A DNA stretch of 64,000 nt from Thermogemmatispora onikobensis (GTDB lineage Bacteria; Chloroflexota; Ktedonobacteria; Ktedonobacterales; Ktedonobacteraceae). Under the pieces are notes generated by a model. The model saw only the letters and a program-made list of their open reading frames with translations. It did no database searches and was not told the origin of the DNA. Position numbers and translations under genes: made by a program. The stretch's first letter is position 1; every line of letters starts with the position of its first letter. Shown here piece by piece: positions 16,664 through 25,768 of the stretch. Location of the stretch: contig NZ_BDGT01000006.1 in NCBI RefSeq assembly GCF_001748285.1, positions 62,001 through 126,000 of the forward strand, read 5' to 3'.

Positions 16664-17436
16664 ACCTCTATGCCTTCTGGCCCATGCTCAAGAAGGAATT
16701 TCGTGAGCAAAGCCGTACCTACCGTTTCGTGATCGCTGTCATCGTTTTTCTCTTGCTTGGGATCTCTGCCCCGATTATCACCTGGCTGACCCCTGATCTC
16801 CTGAAGAACCTGGGGAACGGCGCCACGATTATTCTGCCACCGCAGACTGCCACTGACGCGCTCAACACTTATTTGAAGAATATGGTGCAACTGCCGGCCC
16901 TGGCTCTTATCCTACTGGCTATGGGGGCCATCGCTGATGAGCGCAGTCGAGGAACGGCAGTGACTATCTTGACGAAGCCTGTTCCGCGCCCTATCTTTGT
17001 GCTGGCAAAGTTCCTGGCCTATGAGGGAACGCTCATCATCAGTTTGACGCTCGCTGCCGTTGGGGCCTACTATTATACCGGTCAGCTCTTTCGCCCGCTT
17101 CCTGTCGGCCCCTTTCTGATACTGAACATCGCTCTTCTGGCTTTCTTGACACTTACCCTGGCCCTAACGATCCTGTGCAGCGCATTAGTGCGCAACAGCA
17201 TTGCCGCTGGGGGAATGGCGTTCGTTGGCTTCCTTGTCCTCGTGGTAGTGCCCAATCTCAACGCCTCGATCAGCAGGGTTTTGCCATCGGTACTCTTCCG
17301 CCCCGAGCGTGTGGCCCAGTTGGTAGCTGGCACAGCGTCGTTGGGAGAGACGCTCTGGCCGCTGCTCGTCGGTCTGGGTCTGGCCGGCCTCCTTGTGGTG
17401 CTCACATGTCTGGTGTATCACTCCCAGGAGATCTAA
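16660..17436 (+). CDS. ABC-2-type permease (YxlG/NosY-like)
   Basis: 258 residues, about six helices (FVIAVIVFLLLGISAPII, LALILLAMGAIADE, LIISLTLAAVGAYYY, FLTLTLALTILCSALV, AFVGFLVLVVVPNL, LVGLGLAGLLVVLTCLVY). The segment 'DERSRGTAVTILTKPVPR' is characteristic of NosY/ABC-2 permeases. It starts inside the stop codon of the ATPase, so the pair is translationally coupled. It is the last gene of the apparent operon; about 520 bases without a clear gene separate it from the convergent cas3. Confidence 0.85.
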   Translation: MNLYAFWPMLKKEFREQSRTYRFVIAVIVFLLLGISAPIITWLTPDLLKNLGNGATIILPPQTATDALNTYLKNMVQLPALALILLAMGAIADERSRGTAVTILTKPVPRPIFVLAKFLAYEGTLIISLTLAAVGAYYYTGQLFRPLPVGPFLILNIALLAFLTLTLALTILCSALVRNSIAAGGMAFVGFLVLVVVPNLNASISRVLPSVLFRPERVAQLVAGTASLGETLWPLLVGLGLAGLLVVLTCLVYHSQEI

Positions 17437-17959
17437 ACGCGACCTTCCTCAAACAAGGAAGAGCCTGTTGGGGACCAGCTGGGGGTGAGCAGGTATAGAC
17501 GAGTGCAGTCCCTCTCTCCGGCCCATCGGCCTCTCTTGGCCAGGAACAGCGCAGACAGCCTGTGGTCTCACTGTTTCACTGACCACAGCAGGACAGAGGA
17601 AGGCATCGCATGTGCCTGCGCACCCTTTCCCCTGATACGACCCTGCAGGAGGCGTGCGACAACACCGGGTTTGAGCTGGTAGCTGGTGGTTGCCCAGGAT
17701 CTCCAACAGGTGCCTCTGCCCTCGAAGGAAGAGAGATTGCCCTCATCCACCGCTATCACCCCCCTGGGGAATTCGCCTGCGCGAGTTCCGCCTTGCCGAC
17801 GAGCAACGCCGTTGCCGAAACCGTCAGCTCTTGTGTTTCCCTCATCAGGCTCGGTCGGAGTCTCGCGCGGTGAACCAGTAGGACCGTGTGCCGGAGCGTC
17901 TGGCTGGCCTCAGCGATGGGGAACGATTTCAGCTTTACGTTCCCATCAGACTGCAGTGC
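17437..17959. other. Gap between RiPP locus and cas3
   Basis: No gene with recognisable similarity. A plus-strand frame near 17770-17880 (GIRLREFRLADEQRR and onward) followed after a stop by 'ERLAGLSDGERFQLYVPIR' looks protein-like and could be a decayed gene, but I cannot identify it. Confidence 0.3.
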
Positions 17960-20404
17960 TCAGGAGCCAGAGCGATCAATTGCGTCTTGTGGCAACACCA
18001 GACCTAGCTCCGGATCGTACGGGGCCTCCACCATCGGGATCGATGACCCCGACCGGGCCCGGGCTCTCAGCGGCAGGTGCCGGACCTGATGACGCTGGAC
18101 CAGCGCCTGATAGGTTCGATAGCTGAGTGGTACACACAGCTGGGTGGCTTCCAGCAGCTCGCCCGCTTCCAGCAAGTCCCGATAGTCCTGCTCCAACCTG
18201 CCAGGAAGGACCTCCATGCCATCAAAGAGCTGAGCAAACGCTTCTTCTCCGTGCGCATGCGCCTGAAACGGTCGCAGCTGTTTCAGCAGCCAGCTCGCCA
18301 ATTCGAACTGCTCCCCGTAACTGCGTTGCCAGGGGTCTGCCAGCTCGGGGTCCTCATAGATGGCATCCAGCCAGTGCTGAAGAGCCACTTCATCGATCAC
18401 CTGAGACTGATACTCTTCCAGTTTGCTCAATGTCCGGGCGACCAGACCAGGGAGATAGATCCCCTGTCCATCCTGCGGGGAGCGGAAAACATGCACGGGA
18501 ACGATCCCCTTGCTGCCGGCACGGTTGACGCGCCCGAAGCGTTGGACCAGGGCCTCCAGCGGGGCGGGATCAGTGTAGATTGTATCGACATCCAGGTTGA
18601 GACTGACCTCGACCACCTGGGTGGCAACGAGTGCTAACGCCTGCCGTGCCGCTCCTGCCCCGGTGCGCTCCAGAATCTGCGCTTCCCGGACCTGGCGATC
18701 ACGGGCGGTGAAGCGGCTGTGCAGCAGCAAGACCTGTTCCGCTGCCAGCACCTGGCGCAGCTGCTGGTAGAGCCGCTGGGCGCGTCCCACAGTGTTACAG
18801 CAGGCCATGACCATGTTCCCCTGCTTGACCTGAGCAGCAACCCGCTTCCAGCCCTCTTCCAACAAGTCCCCATCCAGCAGGTGGAGTTGATGGCGCCTCC
18901 AGCGCTGCAACAGCTCTGCTTCTGCCACGATTGGCTCAGGCAGCGCCAGTGCCTCAATGAGTCGTTGTCGTACCAGGGAAGGAAGCGTGGCCGACATGAT
19001 CAGCATGCGAGCTCCATAGCGCTGCTGCAGATACTGCAGCAATGCCACGATCAGGGCAAGCCGCTCTGCATCGTAGGCGTGGATTTCATCGAAGATAAAG
19101 AGGGCCTGCGTATAGTCTGTCAACATTCCCTCAAAGCCCTTGATGCGATAGAGCACTTTGAGCAGCTGATAAGGGCTGAGCACTTTGAGTGGATAGGCAT
19201 GCAGGCGATTCAAATTGAGAGACCAACGGGCTGCTTCGCGCGCTGTGGCCGGACCCATCTCTGTGGCCAGTAGCTGCTGATAGAGGGCCTGGAAGGCATG
19301 CCCGTGCTGGAGGCCGACCGTTCCGGCTCCAAAGTAGGACGGGTGACTGAGCCGCTGGTACATGGCATTGATGCTGGCTTGATAGGGGAGCACATAGAAC
19401 AGGCGGGGCACTGGCTGTGCCCCGTCCCCCAGGGCCCAGTAAAGTGCCGCCTCCGTTTTGCCACTTCCAGTCGGCGCGATCAGCAGCGTCGATTGCCGTG
19501 CCCGCTCCGCGCAGGCTCGCTGGTAGGCATAGGGCTGTGGATCAGCTCGCCCTGGCTGACTCCACTGTCTGGCTACCAGCAGCGGACGTAGACGTCTTTC
19601 AAGGTGCTGCCAGGATTCTGGTATCCCTGCCGGAATCCGTGCCAGGTGCGCTGAGGCAGCATGATCGGCCGTCGTCAACAAGCCACGCAACAGCACCAGC
19701 AACGGTGCCAGATGGGCCCTGTGCGGACGCCGCCACTCTTCCAGGCTCTCGAGATAGAGATCCAGCCAGGTCCGAATACGCTCTGGACCAGCACGACAGA
19801 CCATCTGCAGCGCCTCTTCTTTCTCTGGGAGGGCGACAGCTTCGACACCGGCGCTCTCCAATCCCAGCAGGCTGATCCAGGGAGCGGAGCAGATGCGCAG
19901 CCAGCGCCACAGTCCTTCGACAACTGGCGGCTCCAGTTGGTTGACCATTTCCGCAAGAACCTCAGTCTGCCCACAGTACGCTGTGATGATCTCCTCCGCC
20001 TCCTTATGATGGGAAACGATAGTGGCCACCAGCCACTGCTGCTCCTCGTGGGAGCATGCGTGGGCGATCCAATCCAGGAAAGCCAGAGAGAGGACCTCAT
20101 GGCGATAGGGCCAGCTCTGATCTGGATGGCGCAACATCTGCTGAAACCCACGAGCAGCCTTCCCCAGATCGTGCAGGAAGCAGGCCCAGAACAGGCAATG
20201 CCAGAGGCGGGGAGCGTGCAGTAAGACAGCCAGCTGCGGCCGCAGCCGCACCAGATCGGCCAGGCGCTCCAGGACCAGCCAGGTGTGAGCAGCCAGGCTC
20301 TCACCCACTGGCGGTGATCCTCCTTCTCTCTCGTGAGGGCTTCTCTTTGCCCAGAGATCGCAATCTCCCTGATTCAGCCAGTCAGGCCAAGGGGAAGGCT
20401 GCAT
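17960..20404 (-). CDS. cas3: Cas3 helicase-nuclease (type I-B CRISPR)
   Basis: 814 residues with the fused layout HD nuclease then SF2 helicase. HD ligands: His40, His78-Asp79 (FLHDLGKAARGFQ), His102 (YRHEVLSLAF) and 'IVSHHK'. Helicase: Walker A IAPTGSGKTEAAL (~residue 312), DEIH box (LFIFDEIHAYD, ~437), motif III MSATLP, and a C-terminal 'QRFGRVNRAG'. It unwinds and degrades DNA recruited by Cascade. The ATG at 20404 is preferred because GGAGAG lies just upstream; it overlaps the end of cas5 by about 22 bases. It is the last gene of the minus-strand effector operon. Confidence 0.92.
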   Translation of the reverse strand: MQPSPWPDWLNQGDCDLWAKRSPHEREGGSPPVGESLAAHTWLVLERLADLVRLRPQLAVLLHAPRLWHCLFWACFLHDLGKAARGFQQMLRHPDQSWPYRHEVLSLAFLDWIAHACSHEEQQWLVATIVSHHKEAEEIITAYCGQTEVLAEMVNQLEPPVVEGLWRWLRICSAPWISLLGLESAGVEAVALPEKEEALQMVCRAGPERIRTWLDLYLESLEEWRRPHRAHLAPLLVLLRGLLTTADHAASAHLARIPAGIPESWQHLERRLRPLLVARQWSQPGRADPQPYAYQRACAERARQSTLLIAPTGSGKTEAALYWALGDGAQPVPRLFYVLPYQASINAMYQRLSHPSYFGAGTVGLQHGHAFQALYQQLLATEMGPATAREAARWSLNLNRLHAYPLKVLSPYQLLKVLYRIKGFEGMLTDYTQALFIFDEIHAYDAERLALIVALLQYLQQRYGARMLIMSATLPSLVRQRLIEALALPEPIVAEAELLQRWRRHQLHLLDGDLLEEGWKRVAAQVKQGNMVMACCNTVGRAQRLYQQLRQVLAAEQVLLLHSRFTARDRQVREAQILERTGAGAARQALALVATQVVEVSLNLDVDTIYTDPAPLEALVQRFGRVNRAGSKGIVPVHVFRSPQDGQGIYLPGLVARTLSKLEEYQSQVIDEVALQHWLDAIYEDPELADPWQRSYGEQFELASWLLKQLRPFQAHAHGEEAFAQLFDGMEVLPGRLEQDYRDLLEAGELLEATQLCVPLSYRTYQALVQRHQVRHLPLRARARSGSSIPMVEAPYDPELGLVLPQDAIDRSGS

Positions 20405-21143
20405 ACGGCGTCTCTCCAAAGGTGTGAAACATCAGGCCGAGGTGCATTCCCGCGATCACAGGGGAGGTTGGATCAACCCAGAAGCGGGATGACTGCCCTG
20501 TTCGCTGCTGCCGTTGCTCCTCCTCAAACCAGAACTCTCGGCTACTGGCGCGTCCTTCCAGCACCAGATAGTGGGAGAAGGTGGGAGCACGTTTGCGCTC
20601 ATAATCAAGATAGCGCGGCAGTAGTTCCACATGTCCGCGTCCCAGGAGCCGGACCATGTCGCGTGGCAGCAACGTGTGCTCAAAGTAGGCTTCCTGAGCC
20701 TGCACCAGCTCGATTTGCTCCACCGAGGTATAGGTGAACAGGTCCTGGGACCGCCCCAGCACCACCGCATAGCGAGGCCGACGGAATGCCTCCAGCCAGT
20801 CCGGGCGCGTGAGATAGAGCGTCAGTCTCGGGCGGAACAGAATTTCTCGCTTAAATGGCTGCAGCCCTCCCGATATCGCTTGTGGGAAGGAAGTTCCTTT
20901 CAGCTTGCCGCGAGCCTCCGTCAACAAAATGGTATGTTCCAGGTCAAAGAACGTGGCCTCGCTCGTAAAGCGGTAGGCAAAGGCGACACTCTCAGGCGAG
21001 ATCAACTCTCCAAGTGCGCTGCAGATATGCCCATAGATCGTCGCTGGAGGAGGCATACGAAACGTCGGCTGGATGCCATGCATGAAATGCGGCAGGCGGA
21101 ACGAGGTGGTGATGCCCTCCGCCTGGATCTTGAGCACACGCAT
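20382..21143 (-). CDS. cas5: Cas5 (type I-B)
   Basis: 253 residues with the Cas5 N-terminal signature: MRVLKIQAEGITTSFRLPHF followed by 'PPPATIYGHICSALGE', the glycine/proline-rich RAMP stretch that binds the crRNA 5' handle. The C-terminus carries 'MHLGLMFHTFGETPYAAFPL'. Belongs to the Cas5t group accompanying Cst1/Cst2-type I-B systems. The ATG has GGAGGAAT eight bases upstream. It overlaps cas3 and is separated from cas7 by 145 bases that hold no gene. Expected to sit at the foot of the Cascade backbone. Confidence 0.88.
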   Translation of the reverse strand: MRVLKIQAEGITTSFRLPHFMHGIQPTFRMPPPATIYGHICSALGELISPESVAFAYRFTSEATFFDLEHTILLTEARGKLKGTSFPQAISGGLQPFKREILFRPRLTLYLTRPDWLEAFRRPRYAVVLGRSQDLFTYTSVEQIELVQAQEAYFEHTLLPRDMVRLLGRGHVELLPRYLDYERKRAPTFSHYLVLEGRASSREFWFEEEQRQQRTGQSSRFWVDPTSPVIAGMHLGLMFHTFGETPYAAFPLA

Positions 21144-21288
21144 AGGGATTCCTCCGTGATTACCTGCAAGAAGGCTGGGCCCCAGGCCGCTTATGACTGC
21201 TCATCTCCAGGCCTCCACCGCTCCATCGTGAGCGAGGAGTGGATGGGAGAAGTCAGAGAGAGACTGAGCCATCGCCTGGACGCCAGCT

Positions 21289-22362
21289 CTACTCGAACCA
21301 GAAGGAGTTTGCGGGCTGAGCCAGGTCATCTCCAAAGGCACGAAATGCCTCGCGCGGATGGCGGATCACGTGCGCAAGATCCAGGCTGGCCAGATCTTGT
21401 TCTATCTCTTCACGCTGCTCATCCAGATAGCCACGCACCCAACCGACGTAGAGCGGCGAGAGAATCTCGGCGCGCATGACCGTGAGGGTCTCCCGCAGTG
21501 CCTCCCGTTTGATCTGGGGAACGCCTCCTCTGGCTCCGATCACGTGTCCAAAGAGATGATTGCCGCCGCGTGTCACCGCCAGCAGGCAGAGGACAGGCGC
21601 CACATCGGTGTAATGAATCGCCAGTTTGGCGCCCCCTTCGAGCAGCGCCAGGGCTTCAAACAAGGCCCGGATTCGCTGGATGCGCTCCGGCAGCGGTAAA
21701 CGATACGCTTTTTCTTGCTCTAGATGTTCGAGCTGCAATTCTTGTGCCTCTTTTATCCTGGGCTCGTCGAGATGGCGATAGCCAGCTTTATTGCGATAGG
21801 AAAAGGTACCGCAGGCGTGCAGGTCGAGGGAGAACAGCCCCTGGAGGGTCGTTCGATAGAGCTGATGTTCGAATGGGACGGGGTCTCCCTCATGGCGAGC
21901 CATCACCCCGAAATCTGTCGTGATCTTGACGGGAGCGATCGAAACAAGCGTGCTCACACGAAAAGGCGAGCTGCGTGTGACTGGCTCCACAGTGCTGGTG
22001 ACTGACTCCTGTTCTGCTGTGCCACCGCCACCACGTGTCTCTCTGCTCCCTCTCTTCGTAGGAGCACGCATATAGCCAAACAAGTCATCATCCCACCAGC
22101 GCAAAGGATTGCTATCAGTATAGGCGATCTTCTCTTCACGAATCACCGGCGCTGCCTTCCAGCCAGGGACCCGCCGCTCTGCTGTGGTGCGTACCCAATA
22201 GCGAAAAGCTTGGGCAGACACGTAGGGGAAGGCCTTGCCGTCGGGAGTAAGAATCATCTTGACGCCAGCAGTATTGTCGACTCGCTCGCCGGGGATACTC
22301 CCAAGATTATTTAACGCCGACGCTGGTGCATCCAGCAAGAAGAGACCGGTCACAAAGGCCAT
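21289..22362 (-). CDS. cas7: Cas7 / DevR-family (Cst2) Cascade backbone
   Basis: 357 residues. The start 'MAFVTGLFLLDAPASALNNL' and then 'VSAQAFRYWVRTT' are typical of the Cas7/Cst2/DevR family that polymerises along crRNA. A 'LFSLDLHACGTFSYRNKAGYRHLD' region (read in parts) and a C-terminal helical segment follow. The ATG at 22362 is one base from the cas8 stop and sits after GGAGGAGGAAT, giving tight coupling. A longer upstream frame (to 22500) is only overlap with cas8. The linker near residues 95-115 is glycine/arginine-rich (TKRGSRETRGGGGT), a possible disordered insert. Confidence 0.88.
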   Translation of the reverse strand: MAFVTGLFLLDAPASALNNLGSIPGERVDNTAGVKMILTPDGKAFPYVSAQAFRYWVRTTAERRVPGWKAAPVIREEKIAYTDSNPLRWWDDDLFGYMRAPTKRGSRETRGGGGTAEQESVTSTVEPVTRSSPFRVSTLVSIAPVKITTDFGVMARHEGDPVPFEHQLYRTTLQGLFSLDLHACGTFSYRNKAGYRHLDEPRIKEAQELQLEHLEQEKAYRLPLPERIQRIRALFEALALLEGGAKLAIHYTDVAPVLCLLAVTRGGNHLFGHVIGARGGVPQIKREALRETLTVMRAEILSPLYVGWVRGYLDEQREEIEQDLASLDLAHVIRHPREAFRAFGDDLAQPANSFWFE

Positions 22363-22363
22363 G

Positions 22364-23920
22364 CTATTCCTCCTCCTCATCAGACAGGTCTTCAGTCCGC
22401 TTTGCCAGATTAGCTTGATCATGCTCATAAAGCCATTCGAGCATGCGCAAGAACAGGAGATCACGGGCAAACTTCCAATCGAAGCGCAGATTCTCACCAT
22501 CGTCGCTCAAGAAGACGGAACAGAAGAGCTCCAGCGGAATCAATGGCGGCTCTTTCCTGGCGGCTACACGCCTGGCTGCCCGTAGCAGAATCGTGCGGAA
22601 TGCCTCGCCCTGCTGCTCCTGGTAAAAGTTGCGCAGAAAGCGCTGATCATCAAAGATCTGGACATAGCGCGCAAGGGCGTCACCTAATTGTTGAATGGCA
22701 ATGATACGATCTCGCTCCATCGAAAGCACCTCTTGCAGAAACAAAGCGATCAATGGCCAGCGAACAACTGGTGCGAGCGCCAGCTCACTTGCCTGAATAC
22801 TCCCAGGAGAGGCCGAGTCCACTTGCTCGTGGAAAACAGCGTCGCCAGGCGGCAAGAAATATTGCTGGAGGAACTTGTTCGCTTGTTGGGGGAGACGTAA
22901 GAGATCCCTGTAGAAGGGATTGGGCACGTACGTGGTGGCATCAGTTTGCTCTGCACTCAGCTGCTCGGGTGACACATTACCTCCCCTGCCTTTCTTTCTC
23001 GCCTGACCAGCTAGTCGATGCCCGCGAGCGACGAGCCGTTGCCAGTCCCTCTGATAGCGGGGATCATGAGCAGCTTGGAGGAAACGGGTCAACTGCAATG
23101 GCAGGCGATAGATGCTCAGCATCGGCTGCCGCTCGTCAAGCGGTGAACTCTGACCACTGTTGGTCAGGTGATAGGCCGTGATAGAAAACGGCTCTCTTCT
23201 CCGGTTTGCTCTCTCTTGACGGCGGCTTAGCTCCAGGATCGTCTCGATGAGCAGCGTAGGAGCCGAAGAAGCTGCCTCCCCTAGCTTCTTACTCTGGAGC
23301 AGGCGAGCCTGACTCAGTGCAGCGATATTCTCTTCCAGCGCCAGGTTCACGGCGGCCTGCAGAATCTGAGGATGATCTGAATGGATCGCCAGGAGTCGCC
23401 CAGCACACTTGCGGCAGCCCATCGGAAACAGCTGCAAACAGAGTAAGGCCTCGCCAGAGACCGGGAGACCGCAGTCTCCCCAGGGGAAGAAGTTGATCAC
23501 CTCTTCTGCCGTGATCAGAGGAATGTGCTGGCGAAAGGCTCTCCCGGGCAGTTGACGCGATGGTTCACCTTTGTGATCGGACACGGAAAGGGTATACCCC
23601 AGGGCGGGCTTGCCGGTGAACACACAGCGGTCGGGACTGTGAGGCACCCCTTCACCAAAGCCCCGTGCGACACGGCGGGCATAGGCCTGGCGGAGCTCCG
23701 GCTTGCTTTGGAACGCCGGATTGGTAAAGCCAGAATTGGGAAAGGCCACCGTCAGAAACGAAGTTAGCGGCGGCTGCGTATAGTGTTCCTCGATGAAGTT
23801 AGCGGCCCGGGACAAATCATCTTCCATCAGCTCTGCAGGAGCGTGCTTTTCGGCCAGGCAGACTACCACTGCCAGACCAATATCGAAGAGTGGATGACCA
23901 GTATAATCCAGGTTGACCAT
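22364..23920 (-). CDS. cas8b1: Cas8b1/Cst1 large subunit (type I-B)
   Basis: 518 residues. Opening 'MVNLDYTGHPLFDIGLAVVV' is characteristic of the Cst1 (CXXC-CXXC) large subunit of subtype I-B. The zinc-ribbon region is present as 'DRCVFTGKP' and 'MGCRKCAGRL'; the first pair lacks its second cysteine (CVFT), so zinc binding may be altered. The C-terminal 'CSVFLSDDGENLRFDWKFARDLLFLRMLEWLYEHD' region is acidic and helical. It is first in the operon; an AT-rich 200-bp stretch upstream likely holds the promoter. It is expected to recognise the PAM. Confidence 0.85.
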   Translation of the reverse strand: MVNLDYTGHPLFDIGLAVVVCLAEKHAPAELMEDDLSRAANFIEEHYTQPPLTSFLTVAFPNSGFTNPAFQSKPELRQAYARRVARGFGEGVPHSPDRCVFTGKPALGYTLSVSDHKGEPSRQLPGRAFRQHIPLITAEEVINFFPWGDCGLPVSGEALLCLQLFPMGCRKCAGRLLAIHSDHPQILQAAVNLALEENIAALSQARLLQSKKLGEAASSAPTLLIETILELSRRQERANRRREPFSITAYHLTNSGQSSPLDERQPMLSIYRLPLQLTRFLQAAHDPRYQRDWQRLVARGHRLAGQARKKGRGGNVSPEQLSAEQTDATTYVPNPFYRDLLRLPQQANKFLQQYFLPPGDAVFHEQVDSASPGSIQASELALAPVVRWPLIALFLQEVLSMERDRIIAIQQLGDALARYVQIFDDQRFLRNFYQEQQGEAFRTILLRAARRVAARKEPPLIPLELFCSVFLSDDGENLRFDWKFARDLLFLRMLEWLYEHDQANLAKRTEDLSDEEEE

Positions 23921-24009
23921 CGAACCAACACCTCGCCATGAAGTGATCAGCAGCAGCAGCTGAATGGCTGGGTAGGAACACGCCAGGTACAGCTCGCTCT
24001 TGGAACGAT

Positions 24010-24180
24010 GATAAGTGAACTCCTATTGAAATATCTCAACTGCTGAATTTATGAATAAATATTCATAAAATATACTCTTTGGAGATGAATGTATTATACT
24101 ATACATCATTAATCATGTGAGAGATTCGAAATCATTTTTTAATTGATGATATTTCATTTTTACTTGTTCTTCTGCCGAAG
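24010..24180 (-). promoter_or_regulatory. AT-rich promoter region of the cas operon
   Basis: A sharply AT-rich island in an otherwise GC-rich window, directly upstream of cas8. It contains a 9-bp palindrome TTATGAATA-AA-TATTCATAA (about 24049-24068) and a minus-strand TATAAT in 'AGTATAATAC' (about 24091-24100). Such islands often hold cas leaders and promoters; the palindrome could bind a regulator or recruit H-NS-like silencing. Confidence 0.45.
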
Positions 24181-24939
24181 TGGTCCGTCAGGTAATGTAT
24201 GCAATAGTCAGACGAAACAGGCTCCCATTTTTAGAGGATCGAGTGAAGGAGCTCGTCCTCGGACAGACTGCCTACGGGCAAAGAGTCTGCAATCGTCGCG
24301 AGTGAATTCTTCTTGAGCAACATGCTGGGAAGGGCATTCCTCTGCTGGCCTGGCATCGTGGGGGTGAGCAACTCATGGCTCAGAGATGATCTGGTCCTTT
24401 CCACTCCTGCCCTGCTGACTCTCACATTGCTCGTAAGTGCCTGCCAGCGGACCAATGTGGTTGCTATGAATCCTACCCAGAGTAGGGTCTTTCCTGGGCT
24501 GGGTGCTGGCGTCAGCAAGGCGTCTCCTCGACGCTGTGATCTTTGGCCAGAGGCACCCGGATTCTGCTCTCATCTGGTTGTGGGCAATGACTCTGCCCAC
24601 AACCTGGTGCTCTTTCCTGCCGAGAAGAAGCGAGGGGGAGGCCGCCGGCTCCTCTCCTGTTGGAGCAAACGGCTTCTGGGTAAGGAACAGTGGGTTGGGT
24701 CAGCTTACAGGCGATGTCACAGGCTACTGAGTACGCAGCAATCCTCTTGCTGGGCGTAAACAGGGAGGTATCCTTCTCTGCCCCTTGACAGCGTTTGTTG
24801 TCGCTTCTACAATGCGTATAAAACATGTGGAAGAGCCTTGCGAGCAGTTCAGGCTGGGTGGTGGCACGAAGTATAGAGTACTCTTTCATGATTGATCTCG
24901 CTATTTATTTTTTCTGCTTTACAAAAAACGAGGTGAGCG
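24181..24939. other. Intergenic stretch with one strong hairpin
   Basis: Only short, mutually overlapping frames are present and none is convincing. No CRISPR repeat array is visible. The one clear element is the inverted repeat at 24576-24604. Confidence 0.4.
24576..24604. terminator. 11-bp perfect hairpin
   Basis: GGTTGTGGGCA, 7-base loop (ATGACTC), TGCCCACAACC. Terminator-like stem but without a T-run on either side; bidirectional termination or an element end are possible. Confidence 0.35.
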
Positions 24940-25692
24940 ATGTGCGCGGATGATCCGACGAGGCTGCCGCAAGAAACGACCCCGTCTCCCACGAGCAATG
25001 ATCTCCCTGACGCGACAGCTGTTGCAGGTCCCTATCCATATGATGAAACATGGGAACTTCCCCCACTTCCGCCGCCACCTCCTGCCTCAGGGCGTGCAGG
25101 AAAGCGTCTCATGACCCTGCTGCTGCTGCTCTGTCTGGTTCTCGTCTCCGCCAGTGCCGGGGCGCTTGCGGCAACGCTGTACTGGCGAAGTCTGGGGAGG
25201 ACGGACACGGCCTCTTCCACGGCTGTCAGATGGGCGTCATCGCCGGGTACCACTGCGGCTGCAGCGGCTCCGCCGACCCCGCTGCCGACCCCGACGTCGG
25301 ACCTGAGCTACACCGCCGAGGACATTCTGCGAGACTTTATCGCCGCCGGTGCTCATCCTTTCAATATCCAGCAGAACGTCACGATCTCAGCATGGACCGG
25401 CGGCGCCTTCTCCGTCTCTGTCCCGGCGAGCAGCTCAGTGACGTTTGGTGATACCTCCGACTGCAACGGGCCTTGTGAGCCTCGTAATATGGGCCTGTGG
25501 GTCTACCAGGACAATACAGCGGCGGATCAGGCCTACAATGAGGTCAGCGAGGAGAACAACCAGGCCTTGATGCATCCTCCCCAGGGACTCTCAGTTGTCC
25601 CGACGACCATCTTTATTCATGCCCGCTGCCTGCTGTTAGGGGCTGATACCTTTTCGATCTATATCCAGGTGGTCAAGCAATACTGTACCTGA
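24940..25692 (+). CDS. Membrane-anchored extracellular protein, unknown function
   Basis: 250 residues: a ~50-residue proline-rich cytosolic N-terminus (ELPPLPPPPP), one transmembrane helix (LMTLLLLLCLVLVSASAGALAA, about residues 57-78), a Ser/Thr/Pro/Ala-rich linker, then a ~110-residue external domain with four cysteines (SDCNGPCEP, ARCLLLG, VKQYC) that could form two disulphides. I do not recognise the domain. A fragment of a paralogue of its last ~50 residues lies at 37575-37725 on the minus strand. The ribosome binding site (GAGGTGAGCG) is moderate. The gene stands alone. Confidence 0.6.
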   Translation: MCADDPTRLPQETTPSPTSNDLPDATAVAGPYPYDETWELPPLPPPPPASGRAGKRLMTLLLLLCLVLVSASAGALAATLYWRSLGRTDTASSTAVRWASSPGTTAAAAAPPTPLPTPTSDLSYTAEDILRDFIAAGAHPFNIQQNVTISAWTGGAFSVSVPASSSVTFGDTSDCNGPCEPRNMGLWVYQDNTAADQAYNEVSEENNQALMHPPQGLSVVPTTIFIHARCLLLGADTFSIYIQVVKQYCT

Positions 25693-25768
25693 GCAGCCCG
25701 AGGAAAGGGAAAACACCAGTGCATGAAGGGGTTCCCCACACTTGTGGAGCCAGGCATTTCTTGAGTGA

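Noticed and set aside
24313-24759. 148-residue plus-strand frame in the intergenic region
   Set aside because: No ribosome binding site, no domain, and it runs through the 11-bp hairpin; an equally long minus-strand frame overlaps it.
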